This document shows, piece by piece, positions 6,719-15,160 of a stretch of 15,168 bases of DNA. Each line of letters opens with the position of its first letter. The stretch's first letter is position 1. The stretch spans positions 1 to 15,168 of the forward strand of contig CANHCG010000009.1 in NCBI GenBank assembly GCA_947459055.1, written 5' to 3'. The stretch comes from Cytophagaceae bacterium. Lineage in GTDB: Bacteria; Bacteroidota; Bacteroidia; Cytophagales; Spirosomataceae. A model generated the notes under the pieces. It was not told the DNA's origin and did not search any database. It saw nothing but the letters and a program-made list of their open reading frames with translations. A program made the translations under genes and the position numbers.

Positions 6719-8026
6719 CTAGTTCGTATTTAATGATTTATCATGTGTTACTCCTAAAAACCGCATGAAGATAAAATAACTAATCCAATATGGGAAATCA
6801 GTAGGTCTACCAGCTGTAAATATCGAAATAAAGGTATGAAAATAGATCAAACCTAAGAATATCTGAAAAATCGAATCTGATTTTAGGGCTTTAAATGCAT
6901 AAAATAAAATTGTGCCTTGTAATAAGATAAATAAAATTACCCCAATAATTCCAAAACTTAAAAAAGCTTCTAATACCGGTACATCCATGTATTTAAACCG
7001 ATATCCATAACCAAAAACAAAATTATACTTATTATGAGCCCATTCGGAGAAAAAATACTCAATATTTCGAACGCGGCCCATGGCTGATAAATCTTGATCT
7101 GCCACTTTACCTAATTTACTTCCAGTTAATAAGGCACGTTCAATTTGTGCTGCATATGAACTATAATAACCAGAAATGATGTCAAATAACTGAAATTTAT
7201 TGTTGATGTAATTCATGAAAAGAAAAATGATACCATAAAAGGTCCATCCTGCTTTAGTCGGCCTAAATACTTCTTTGCTTGGTTTAAATACAAAAACAAT
7301 ATATAGAATAAGAATAATGGCTAAGGCCAGAAATGTGGCGCGAGTCTGTGTCAAGAGGACTACAATTAAGCTTAACCAAAGATTTATATGTAATAAAATT
7401 CGAAATAAAAAAGAGTAATTTTTTACCAAAACAGGTTTTAATTGAATCATTAATAGTGAAATAACAAAACCTAATAAGCCATTTTTACTATAAACATATG
7501 GATTTCCACTATACTCTGAATTTCCTTTACTACTCATTTGAACCGTTGCTCTAGCTCCTAAAGTAAAATAAGGGTTCGTGCTGATGGAATATATTAATAG
7601 TAGATTAATCAAAAGTGTCGCAAAGAAAATAGTCCAAACTAGATAGGCCTGACTTTCATTACATATCCGCATTAACAGTAAAATATACATAGTAGAAATG
7701 CATAAATTAAGTAATTCAATCGTAAAGCTCGGAGGGTGACTATTAAATATAAAAAAATAAAGTATGGAAAATATATAAAAAGTAATGCCTACGGCCGCGA
7801 TGTGGGGATTTAATTTGTAGGCTTGGCGTAACGAAGTTCTATTCAACATCAAAACTAACCCGATGCAATAAAATATACCACTAAAAATGGCAGATCCGCC
7901 AAACCCCAAAATTTCTTTAACAAAATAAACCAACGATGGCATGATCCAAATCAATGCAAGACCTATCGAGTTTCGTAAATGTGTAAAAGAATCTGTATGC
8001 AAAGTAATACTACTATTGAAATTCAA
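6719..8026 (-). CDS. Wzy/WaaL-like O-antigen polymerase or ligase
   Basis: This polytopic inner-membrane protein probably polymerises glycan repeat units or ligates glycan to lipid A core on the periplasmic side. About eleven or twelve hydrophobic helices are visible, and a loop of roughly 75 residues (about 273-349) lies before the last helices, as in Wzy_C (O-antigen ligase superfamily) proteins. The conserved LTQTRATFLAL stretch (about 223-233) matches the family's SR/TRA signature, and MGRVRN plus GYGYRF plus LEAFLSFGIIGV match later motifs. The residue normally occupied by the WaaL histidine just before the LE..FG block is not His here (MDVPVLEAF), so polymerase is as likely as ligase. 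The start is uncertain: TTG 8026 directly follows an in-frame stop, other TTGs follow, and the first ATG (residue 29) would cut the first helix. It is the first gene of the four-gene operon. Confidence 0.8.
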   Translation of the reverse strand: MNFNSSITLHTDSFTHLRNSIGLALIWIMPSLVYFVKEILGFGGSAIFSGIFYCIGLVLMLNRTSLRQAYKLNPHIAAVGITFYIFSILYFFIFNSHPPSFTIELLNLCISTMYILLLMRICNESQAYLVWTIFFATLLINLLLIYSISTNPYFTLGARATVQMSSKGNSEYSGNPYVYSKNGLLGFVISLLMIQLKPVLVKNYSFLFRILLHINLWLSLIVVLLTQTRATFLALAIILILYIVFVFKPSKEVFRPTKAGWTFYGIIFLFMNYINNKFQLFDIISGYYSSYAAQIERALLTGSKLGKVADQDLSAMGRVRNIEYFFSEWAHNKYNFVFGYGYRFKYMDVPVLEAFLSFGIIGVILFILLQGTILFYAFKALKSDSIFQIFLGLIYFHTFISIFTAGRPTDFPYWISYFIFMRFLGVTHDKSLNTN

Positions 8027-8080
8027 CTACTAAGATAATATAAATAGAAGAAATATGAAGGAAAAGTAATTGAGAAGAAG

Positions 8081-8154
<74 letters not shown>

Positions 8155-8209
8155 AAAAATAAAAAGTCAATTTATTTAATTGTGTTAAACACTCCTAAAT
8201 AAATTGACT
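8155..8209 (-). terminator. Terminator-like hairpin with T-tract between tRNA-Pro and tRNA-Arg
   Basis: A perfect 14-bp inverted repeat pairs 8165-8178 with 8196-8209, around a 17-base loop that holds its own small GTGT/ACAC palindrome. Read on the - strand, the hairpin is followed at once by TTTTTATTTTT (8165-8155), and tRNA-Arg begins at the next base. The + strand reading has no T-run, so the polarity fits the - strand. The stem is AT-rich, so strength is uncertain. It could be a partial terminator separating tRNA-Arg, a processing hairpin, or a chance structure. Confidence 0.5.
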
Positions 8210-8212
8210 GTG

Positions 8213-8286
8213 TCGGGGTGGCAGGATTCGAACCTACGACCTCTTGGTCCCAAACCAAGCGCGATACCGGGCTACGCTACACCCCG
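8213..8286 (-). tRNA. tRNA-Pro (anticodon UGG)
   Basis: A 74-base cloverleaf folds on the - strand. The acceptor stem pairs CGGGGTG with CACCCCG, with discriminator A. The anticodon stem is CTTGG/CCAAG around loop TTTGGGA, giving anticodon TGG. The T arm carries the usual GGTTCGAATCC. The encoded trailer does not contain CCA. It reads proline CCN codons and lies 10 bases after tRNA-Ser. Confidence 0.97.
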
Positions 8287-8296
8287 AAAAACACTG

Positions 8297-8383
8297 CGGA
8301 GAGAGAGGGATTCGAACCCTCGGTACCGTTGCCAGTACGACAGTTTAGCAAACTGTTCCTTTCGGCCTCTCAGGCATCTCTCC
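8297..8383 (-). tRNA. tRNA-Ser (anticodon GCU)
   Basis: An 87-base class II tRNA folds on the - strand. The acceptor stem pairs GGAGAGA with TCTCTCC, with discriminator G as expected for serine. The anticodon stem is ACAGT/ACTGT around loop TTGCTAA, giving anticodon GCT. A long variable arm (TACTGGCAACGGTA region) and a T arm with GGTTCGAATCC follow. CCA is not encoded. It reads AGC/AGU serine codons and is first in the array. Confidence 0.97.
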
Positions 8384-8400
8384 TAGCATTTAAGAGAGCA

Positions 8401-8408
8401 CAAAAATA
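8401..8408 (-). promoter_or_regulatory. Candidate -7 box for the tRNA array (TATTTTTG)
   Basis: On the - strand this reads TATTTTTG, an exact match to TAnnTTTG, ending about 18 bases before the tRNA-Ser 5' end at 8383. Initiation near 8396 would leave a leader of about 13 bases. A weak TGTGGC lies about 19 bases further upstream in place of the -33 TTG. Position between gltD and the first tRNA supports the call, but the motif is short in an AT-rich gap (8384-8453) that holds no visible gene or strong gltD terminator. Confidence 0.45.
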
Positions 8409-8453
8409 ATAATAAAATTTATAAATGCCACATAATTTGTAACATTTATTATT

Positions 8454-9947
8454 TTAATTTAAATCTATGCTAGAGGCGATTTTCCCCTCTAAAGTCGTTT
8501 TATCCATTAAATGTAAATCAATATTTCTTGCAGCCTCTCTCCCTTCTGAAATAGCCCAAACCACCAACGATTGGCCTCTCCTTGCATCTCCGGCAATAAA
8601 TACTTTCTGATTAGCCGATTTATAATCCAATCCAGCCTGTAAATTACCTCGATCATCGGTCTGAACACCTAAATCAAGTAATTCAGAAACAATATTCCCA
8701 TGATCTGTATGTAAAAATCCAGCTGCAATAAGTGCTAAATCACATGGAATCTCCCTTACATTAGTCACCTGCGATTCCATCTTCCCATTTTTTGCTTCAT
8801 AAGTTAAATCACCTATAATTAAGCCGCACAAATTTCCTTGAGCATCTTTTACAAATTCTTGTAAGGCGATAGACCATAACCTCGTTACTCCTTCATCATG
8901 TGAGGTAGATGTACGCAACATGTTCGGCCAATTAGGCCAAGGTGTATTGGCTGCTCGCTCAACTGGAGGTTTTGGCATCACTTCAATCTGCGTAATCGAT
9001 TTTGCTTTATGCCGATTGGAAGTTCCCACACAATCCGAACCTGTATCCCCTCCTCCTATCACCACGACATGTTTTCCCGTAGCCATAATATCTCCATAGG
9101 AATAAGATTCTCCCTTATGATTTAGGTCAACAGGAATATTCGAAACTCGCTTATTTTGTTGAGACAAAAATTCCATCGCTGGAAAAATACCCAAAGCATC
9201 ACTCCCTGGAGCTGAAATTAAACGGGGAGTTGTCGAACCGGTTGTCACTAATACAGCATCATAATCGGCATGGAGTTTTGACATCTTGATGTCGGTTCCA
9301 ATTTGACAATTCATCACAAATTGAATGCCTTCCTTTTCCATTACTTCAATTCGTCTCGTCACCACAGATTTATCCAACTTGAAATCAGGAATTCCATACC
9401 GTAATAATCCACCAGCACGATCTGCTCGCTCATATAAGGTCACTAAATGACCTGCCTTATTCAATTGACTTGCCGCCGCAAGACCTGCAGGTCCTGAGCC
9501 TACAATAGCCACCGTCTTACCTGTTCTTTTTGCAGGAACTTTGGGTATCACCCAACCCTCGCTAAATGCCTTCTCGATAATTGATTTTTCAATTAATTCA
9601 ATCGCCACCGGCGGCTTATTTATTCCAAGAACACATGCCGACTCACATGGCGCTGGACAAATACGACCCGTAAATTCAGGAAAATTATTAGTGGAACTAA
9701 GTATCTCATACGCATATTTCCAATTTTGCTCATACACGGCATCATTGAATTCAGGAATTATATTCCCCAAGGGACATCCGCTGTGACAAAAAGGTGTCCC
9801 ACAATCCATACATCGACTAGCCTGAGCCTCTGTATCGATAGGATCGGGTAACAATTCTATTTCCTTAAAATCATGAATTCGCTCCTCTACCGCTCTTTTA
9901 GGAGATGTTTTACGGTCAACTTCCAAAAATCCTGTTGGCTTCCCCAT
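8454..9947 (-). CDS. gltD: Glutamate synthase (NADPH), small subunit
   Basis: GltD supplies electrons from NADPH through FAD and Fe-S centres to the GltB subunit for glutamate synthesis from glutamine and 2-oxoglutarate. The 497-residue protein has two N-terminal cysteine clusters that bind [4Fe-4S] centres: C46, C49, C54, C58 (CMDCGTPFCHSGC) and C97, C101, C105 (CPAPCESAC). A FAD Rossmann motif, VAIVGSGPAG (146-155), and a second nucleotide motif, VVVIGGGDTGSD near 290-300 for NADPH, follow. The C-terminal AGDARRGQSLVVWAISEGR matches the last FAD-contacting block. I start at ATG 9947 (MGKPTGFLE, the usual GltD opening) and not at the TTG two codons earlier. It begins six bases after the gltB stop, so the two are co-transcribed and probably translationally linked. 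Confidence 0.97.
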   Translation of the reverse strand: MGKPTGFLEVDRKTSPKRAVEERIHDFKEIELLPDPIDTEAQASRCMDCGTPFCHSGCPLGNIIPEFNDAVYEQNWKYAYEILSSTNNFPEFTGRICPAPCESACVLGINKPPVAIELIEKSIIEKAFSEGWVIPKVPAKRTGKTVAIVGSGPAGLAAASQLNKAGHLVTLYERADRAGGLLRYGIPDFKLDKSVVTRRIEVMEKEGIQFVMNCQIGTDIKMSKLHADYDAVLVTTGSTTPRLISAPGSDALGIFPAMEFLSQQNKRVSNIPVDLNHKGESYSYGDIMATGKHVVVIGGGDTGSDCVGTSNRHKAKSITQIEVMPKPPVERAANTPWPNWPNMLRTSTSHDEGVTRLWSIALQEFVKDAQGNLCGLIIGDLTYEAKNGKMESQVTNVREIPCDLALIAAGFLHTDHGNIVSELLDLGVQTDDRGNLQAGLDYKSANQKVFIAGDARRGQSLVVWAISEGREAARNIDLHLMDKTTLEGKIASSIDLN

Positions 9948-9953
9948 ATGCAA

Positions 9954-12900
9954 TTATTTTAAATCAATTTGAATATCTGTATACACCTTATTTTTATCTG
10001 CTAACACATCCGAAATATTTAAATTCCGGGATGATAAAGCATTTTTATAATCAACTGGCAATACCTTTTTAAACTGACTTAGTAAAGCTTCCAATTGATC
10101 AATCACATATTTACCTTTGGTCGAGTTCGTGTAACCGACATGCTTTTCCAAATACATCCGAATGATATGCTTATCCTCCTGTGATAATTCAGAAATTTCA
10201 ACCATTTCTCTATTTACCTTCGCCTCAAAATCATTCTTTTCATCTAATACATAGGCCACACCACCCGACATACCTGCACCAAAATTACGACCCGTACCTC
10301 CCAAAATTATGACCAAACCTCCTGTCATATACTCACAACCATGATCACCAATTCCTTCCACGACAATTTTAGCACCTGAGTTTCTTACGCAAAAACGTTC
10401 TCCAGCCATTCCAGCTAAATAGGCTTCGCCTGAAGTAGCCCCATAAAAAGATACATTCCCTACGATACTATTAGTAGATGCTACAAATTGAGCATTCGGA
10501 GATGGATATGCGATAATAGTAGAACCGCACATTCCCTTTCCTATGTAATCATTCGAATCTCCCTCAATCTCTAATTGCAATCCTTTGACTGAAAATGCCC
10601 CAAAAGATTGCCCTGCTGTACCAATAAATTTAAACCGAATACTACCATCTGGTAACCCCTTTTCTCCAAATTTTTTGGTTATTTCATTAGATAAAATGGT
10701 TCCTACAGAACGATTAACATTAATTATAGGTAATTCAGCATAAACTGCCTTTTTAGAATTCAATGCATCCTGAGCTAATTCCAACAATTTCCAGTCCAAT
10801 TGATCGGCTAATCCATGGTCTTGTTCCTCAGATTTAACAACTGAAACTTGATCAGGGTTATACGCAACAGTTAAGATCGGAGATAGATCTACATTTTTAA
10901 ATTTCCAGTGTGATGAAACATCTGCCATTTCCAACAAATCAACTCTACCTACCATTTCATCTAAGTTGCGGAATCCAAGTTCTGCCATTATTTCACGTAA
11001 TTCTTGAGCCAAGAAATGGAATAAATTAACTACGTGATCTGCTTGGCCTGTATACAAGGCTCTTAATTCAGGATTTTGGGTGGCCACTCCTACTGGACAA
11101 GTATTTAAATGACATTTACGCATCATGATACATCCTGCAGTAACTAAGGCGGCTGTAGCCACACCGAACTCCTCTGCACCTAACAAAGCTGCAATCGCAA
11201 TGTCTCTTCCTGTTTTAATCTGCCCGTCTGTTTGAATCGTTACACGACCGCGTAACTTATTCTTAACTAAGGTCTGATGCGTTTCCGCTAAGCCTAATTC
11301 CCAAGGTAATCCCGCATGACGAATCGAAGATAAAGGCGATGCCCCCGTGCCTCCATCATAGCCTGCAATCAAAATATGATCCGCATGTGCCTTTGCCACA
11401 CCAGCTGCAATGGTACCAACACCAGCCTCAGAAACTAATTTAACAGATATTCGAGCCGCTCGATTGGCATTTTTTAAATCAAAGATTAATTGGGCTAAAT
11501 CCTCAATAGAATATATATCGTGATGCGGAGGTGGCGAAATTAATCCAACTCCTGGAGTCGAATGACGCGTTTTTCCTATCCAATCATCCACTTTATGGCC
11601 GGGTAATTGACCTCCTTCACCTGGCTTCGCACCTTGAGCCATTTTAATTTGTAATTCGGATGCATTTGTTAAATAATTCGCTGTCACACCAAAACGACCC
11701 GAGGCAACCTGTTTAATCGCCGAATTCATCGAATCCCCATTAGCTAATTTCTCAAAACGAATCGGGTCCTCTCCACCTTCTCCAGTATTAGATTTACCAC
11801 CAATACGGTTCATAGCAATCGCTAAAGTAGTATGCGCTTCATATGAAATAGATCCAAACGACATGGCACCCGTTGCAAATCGCTTTAAAATTCCTTCGAT
11901 GGGCTCTACCTCATCTATCGAAATACTAGTAGCGCTCTTAAATTTCAACAAACCCCGCAAAGTAATTGCCTTATTTGTCTGATCATCAATCAGCTTCGCA
12001 TACTTTTTGTAAGTCGAATAATCATTCGTTCGGGTAGACTGTTGCAATAGATGAATCGTTTGAGGGTTAAACAAATGTTCCTCGCCACGTTGCTTCCATT
12101 GATATATACCTCCTACCTCTAATTTTGGATGATCCGCCTTTAATAAATTATATCCTGAGGAATGTTTAATTAATGCCTCTTTCGCAATGGTATCTAAGTC
12201 AATACCTTCAATTCTAGAAATTGAACCCGTAAAGTAACGATCTACTACCTCTTTGCTAAATCCTAAAATTTCAAAAATTTGAGCACCTTGATACGATTGT
12301 AAAGTTGAAATTCCCATTTTAGAGAATATTTTCAACAATTCACCATTCACCGCTTTGATATAATTATATTCTAATTTTTCATAACTGAGGTTTGAATTAA
12401 CCCAGCCATTTTCTTTCATAGATTTTAATGTCTCAAAAGCCATATATGGGTTAATAGCTGAAGCTCCGTAACCAATTAAAGTAGCAAAATGGTGAGTCTC
12501 CCAAACATCTCCAGCCTCTAAAATAATACCAACTTTCGCACGTTTTTTGGCTCGAATTAAATGATTATGAACCGCACCCAATGCTAACAATGATGGAATA
12601 GGTGCATGAGAGGAATCGATGCCACGATCTGTTAATAATATAATGGAATACCCATCATCAACTGCATCCTCAGCATATTGGCTGATCCGATCTAAAGCCT
12701 TTTTTAATACGCCCTCCTCACCTGTTGACTTAAATGTCATGTGAATAGACTTCGTTTGAAAATTCTCGTGATCAATCCATCGAATTTTTTCAACTTCCTT
12801 GTTTCGCAAAACAGGTTGTTGAATTTCAATCTGCTTACAATGCCCTGGACCTTCCTCCAGTAAATTTGACAAACCTCCAATATCCGTTAATAAGGACATA

Positions 12901-14522
12901 ACCATACGTTCCCTGATGGGATCAATGGGCGGATTGGTTACTTGAGCGAATAATTGTTTAAAATAACTAGACAAATGTTGCGCCTTATCAGATAAAACGG
13001 CTAAAGGGGTATCAATACCCATAGAACCTAAGGCTTCTTTTCCTGTTTCGGCCATTTGAGCCAACACGACACGAATATCTTCGGTAGTAAAACCAAAAAT
13101 TTGCTGACGTGAAATAATTTCTAATGCCTTAGGCTGACGATATTCACTACCAGCCTCTGGTAAATCTTCTACTCGAATTTTATTTTCTCGAAGCCATTGT
13201 CCATAGGGTTGTTGTTGGCATATTTTTTCCTTCAACTCTTCATCCGGAATAATTCGCCCCTGCTCCATGTCCACGACAAACATTTTACCCGGTTGAAGTC
13301 TTCCTTTAGATACGATACTTGCTGGATCTAAATCCAATACACCTGCTTCAGATGCCATGATAACGTGGTCATCGTTGGTCACCCAATAACGTGAAGGACG
13401 TAGTCCATTGCGGTCTAAAGTAGCCCCAATCATTTTCCCATCGGTAAAGGAAATACTTGCCGGACCATCCCATGGCTCCATCATAGCCGCATGGTACTCA
13501 TAAAAATCTTTTTTGTATGATTCCATTGCCTCATTCCCATCCCATGCTTCAGGGATTAGCATCATCATTACATGTGGCAAGGATCGACCACTGAGATATA
13601 ATAATTCAATCGCATTATCTAGTATGGCCGAATCAGATTGCCCTAAACTACAAACAGGCAAAATCATATCTAATTCCTCCTCGCTAAAATATTTACTAGA
13701 AAACAAAGCAGATTGTGCCTGCATCCAAGAAGAGTTTCCTTTAACAGTATTAATTTCTCCGTTATGAGCAATAAAACGGAAAGGTTGCGCTAATTTCCAT
13801 TCTGGGAATGTATTCGTCGAAAAGCGAGAGTGTACAATCGCCAAAGCCGATGTAAAGTTTTCCTGTGCTAAATCACTAAAATAACCAGGAACCTGCATGG
13901 TCGTCAGCATCCCTTTGTATATAATCGTCCGACAAGATAGGGAAGCAAAATAAAATTTATTCTCCAGGGATGGAATCGTTTCATTTAACAAACGAGTCAC
14001 ATACTGACGAAATACATACAACTTACGCTCAAAATCTATTTCCGTATTACAAGTCGAAGGTCTTTCGATAAACAATTGCTGTATCGAAGGTTCCGCTTTT
14101 CCTGAATCTGCCCCTTGAATATCCGAATTATCTACTGGTACAATACGATATCCCAATACTTTCAATGATAATTTCTTTGCCTTACGCTCAATTACTTCTT
14201 TACATTCTTTAATTAAATTTTCATCAGATGGAAAAAATACCATCCCAACTCCATAATTACCCAATGAAGGCAATGAAAAACCTAATTTCCTAGATTCCTC
14301 AAGTAAAAATTCATGCGGCAATTGTAACAATACCCCCGCTCCATCACCTGAATTAGGATCACATCCACAAGCTCCTCGATGATCCATACGAATCAACATC
14401 TTAATCGAATCCTCAACAATTCGATGTGACTTAATTCCTTTCAAACTGGCCACAAAACCAATTCCACACGCGTCATGTTCGAATTCTTTGCGATACAAAC
14501 CTTGCTCGGTATTGTTATTCAT
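9954..14522 (-). CDS. gltB: Glutamate synthase (NADPH), large subunit
   Basis: GltB releases ammonia from glutamine and channels it to 2-oxoglutarate, giving glutamate; with glutamine synthetase this is the main ammonium assimilation route. At 1522 residues it is a normal, complete bacterial alpha subunit. Residues 1-18 are a propeptide; cleavage would expose C19 (EHDACGIGF), the nucleophile of the class II amidotransferase domain (about 19-430). A central domain follows to about 780, then the FMN-binding synthase domain from about 870, with ATGAMSFGS near residue 880, GEGGEDP, and GYDGGTGASP. C1131, C1137 and C1142 (CIMMRKCHLNTC) have the spacing of the [3Fe-4S] ligands. The C-terminal GXGXG beta-helix domain shows repeated glycine motifs from about 1300. 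The ATG at 14522 is preceded by a 206-base AT-rich gap with a possible promoter. gltD follows after six bases. Confidence 0.98.
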   Translation of the reverse strand: MNNNTEQGLYRKEFEHDACGIGFVASLKGIKSHRIVEDSIKMLIRMDHRGACGCDPNSGDGAGVLLQLPHEFLLEESRKLGFSLPSLGNYGVGMVFFPSDENLIKECKEVIERKAKKLSLKVLGYRIVPVDNSDIQGADSGKAEPSIQQLFIERPSTCNTEIDFERKLYVFRQYVTRLLNETIPSLENKFYFASLSCRTIIYKGMLTTMQVPGYFSDLAQENFTSALAIVHSRFSTNTFPEWKLAQPFRFIAHNGEINTVKGNSSWMQAQSALFSSKYFSEEELDMILPVCSLGQSDSAILDNAIELLYLSGRSLPHVMMMLIPEAWDGNEAMESYKKDFYEYHAAMMEPWDGPASISFTDGKMIGATLDRNGLRPSRYWVTNDDHVIMASEAGVLDLDPASIVSKGRLQPGKMFVVDMEQGRIIPDEELKEKICQQQPYGQWLRENKIRVEDLPEAGSEYRQPKALEIISRQQIFGFTTEDIRVVLAQMAETGKEALGSMGIDTPLAVLSDKAQHLSSYFKQLFAQVTNPPIDPIRERMVMSLLTDIGGLSNLLEEGPGHCKQIEIQQPVLRNKEVEKIRWIDHENFQTKSIHMTFKSTGEEGVLKKALDRISQYAEDAVDDGYSIILLTDRGIDSSHAPIPSLLALGAVHNHLIRAKKRAKVGIILEAGDVWETHHFATLIGYGASAINPYMAFETLKSMKENGWVNSNLSYEKLEYNYIKAVNGELLKIFSKMGISTLQSYQGAQIFEILGFSKEVVDRYFTGSISRIEGIDLDTIAKEALIKHSSGYNLLKADHPKLEVGGIYQWKQRGEEHLFNPQTIHLLQQSTRTNDYSTYKKYAKLIDDQTNKAITLRGLLKFKSATSISIDEVEPIEGILKRFATGAMSFGSISYEAHTTLAIAMNRIGGKSNTGEGGEDPIRFEKLANGDSMNSAIKQVASGRFGVTANYLTNASELQIKMAQGAKPGEGGQLPGHKVDDWIGKTRHSTPGVGLISPPPHHDIYSIEDLAQLIFDLKNANRAARISVKLVSEAGVGTIAAGVAKAHADHILIAGYDGGTGASPLSSIRHAGLPWELGLAETHQTLVKNKLRGRVTIQTDGQIKTGRDIAIAALLGAEEFGVATAALVTAGCIMMRKCHLNTCPVGVATQNPELRALYTGQADHVVNLFHFLAQELREIMAELGFRNLDEMVGRVDLLEMADVSSHWKFKNVDLSPILTVAYNPDQVSVVKSEEQDHGLADQLDWKLLELAQDALNSKKAVYAELPIINVNRSVGTILSNEITKKFGEKGLPDGSIRFKFIGTAGQSFGAFSVKGLQLEIEGDSNDYIGKGMCGSTIIAYPSPNAQFVASTNSIVGNVSFYGATSGEAYLAGMAGERFCVRNSGAKIVVEGIGDHGCEYMTGGLVIILGGTGRNFGAGMSGGVAYVLDEKNDFEAKVNREMVEISELSQEDKHIIRMYLEKHVGYTNSTKGKYVIDQLEALLSQFKKVLPVDYKNALSSRNLNISDVLADKNKVYTDIQIDLK

Positions 14523-14728
14523 ATGATAATATAATTATTTCAATAAAAAACTTAATATAATCCAAAAAAATATAATATATATAAAATGGCGATTGCTCAA
14601 TAGTATATGCAGTTATTTCAAATTTAAACAAAAAATAATTTGGCTAAAATGAAAGAACACAAAATATAATATTGATTTACGATATTCGAAAAACAAGAAT
14701 AAAATATCTTGGGAAAATACAATAAAAT
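14523..14728 (-). promoter_or_regulatory. Upstream region of gltB with candidate -7 box at 14619-14626
   Basis: This very AT-rich gap separates the STAS gene from gltB. On the - strand 14619-14626 reads TAAATTTG, an exact TAnnTTTG match, which would give a leader of about 90 bases before the gltB ATG. A looser TATATTTTG lies at 14660-14668. No convincing -33 TTG is at the right spacing for either. I see no GC-rich hairpin that would end the STAS transcript, so read-through into gltB is possible. No riboswitch fold or small ORF stood out. Confidence 0.3.
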
Positions 14729-15160
14729 TCAATAATCTTCTCCAGCTTCGGTAAAATCACTCCCATATTCGTCCTCTTCCTCGCTCCCATCTTCAAAATC
14801 ATTTTCCAAATCGTTTAAATAAATAGCATCTATTGCCTCTTGAACTGTATTTAGCAGCGTTAAATTTTCAATTTTGGCTTGATCTAAACGATCTTGAATT
14901 CCTTCATTTTTGGAAACAATGGCAAAAAGACCTAATTCATTGGTACAAATCTTAGTTCCTTTGCGGATCGCGGATACACCGTATCCATCTAACTCAGTAA
15001 CTTGGCCTAGATTTAAAATGATATTTGCATATTCTTTTTTAAATAAAAGTCGGATGACCTGCTCAAGTTCTTCATAATTAGCCTGGATTAATTCTTGCGC
15101 TTTCCAATCAATCCGAGCATAACTCTCATTTTGTTCAAGGGTGTAAGTACTAGTTGACAT
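14729..15160 (-). CDS. STAS-domain protein (anti-sigma-factor-antagonist-like) with acidic tail
   Basis: This 143-residue soluble protein has a single STAS domain over about residues 5-112: an alternating strand/helix pattern with NIILNLGQVTELDGYGVSAI at 46-65, the family's core strand-turn-helix. In SpoIIAA-type antagonists that turn reads D-S-S-G and the first serine is phosphorylated by the partner kinase; here it is D58-G59-Y60-G61, so the phosphorylatable serine is missing. Residues 114-143 form a strongly acidic, probably disordered tail rich in Asp and Glu. The ATG at 15160 is only eight bases from the window end, so its promoter and upstream partner are not visible. It may act in partner-switching control of a sigma factor or as a non-phosphorylated adaptor; the function is unknown. 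It is 206 bases upstream of gltB on the same strand. Confidence 0.8.
   Translation of the reverse strand: MSTSTYTLEQNESYARIDWKAQELIQANYEELEQVIRLLFKKEYANIILNLGQVTELDGYGVSAIRKGTKICTNELGLFAIVSKNEGIQDRLDQAKIENLTLLNTVQEAIDAIYLNDLENDFEDGSEEEDEYGSDFTEAGEDY

Noticed and set aside
8204..8409. Two overlapping + strand reading frames of about 60 residues beginning with an AGFEPTTS-like peptide
   Set aside because: They are antisense translations of tRNA-Pro and tRNA-Ser; the GFEPTTS/GFEPSVP motif is the well-known artefact of the conserved T-loop read in reverse.
9541..9786. 81-codon + strand reading frame inside gltD
   Set aside because: Antisense to the conserved Fe-S region of gltD; no independent support.
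13513..13767. 84-codon + strand reading frame inside gltB
   Set aside because: It lies fully antisense to conserved amidotransferase sequence and shows no recognisable domain.
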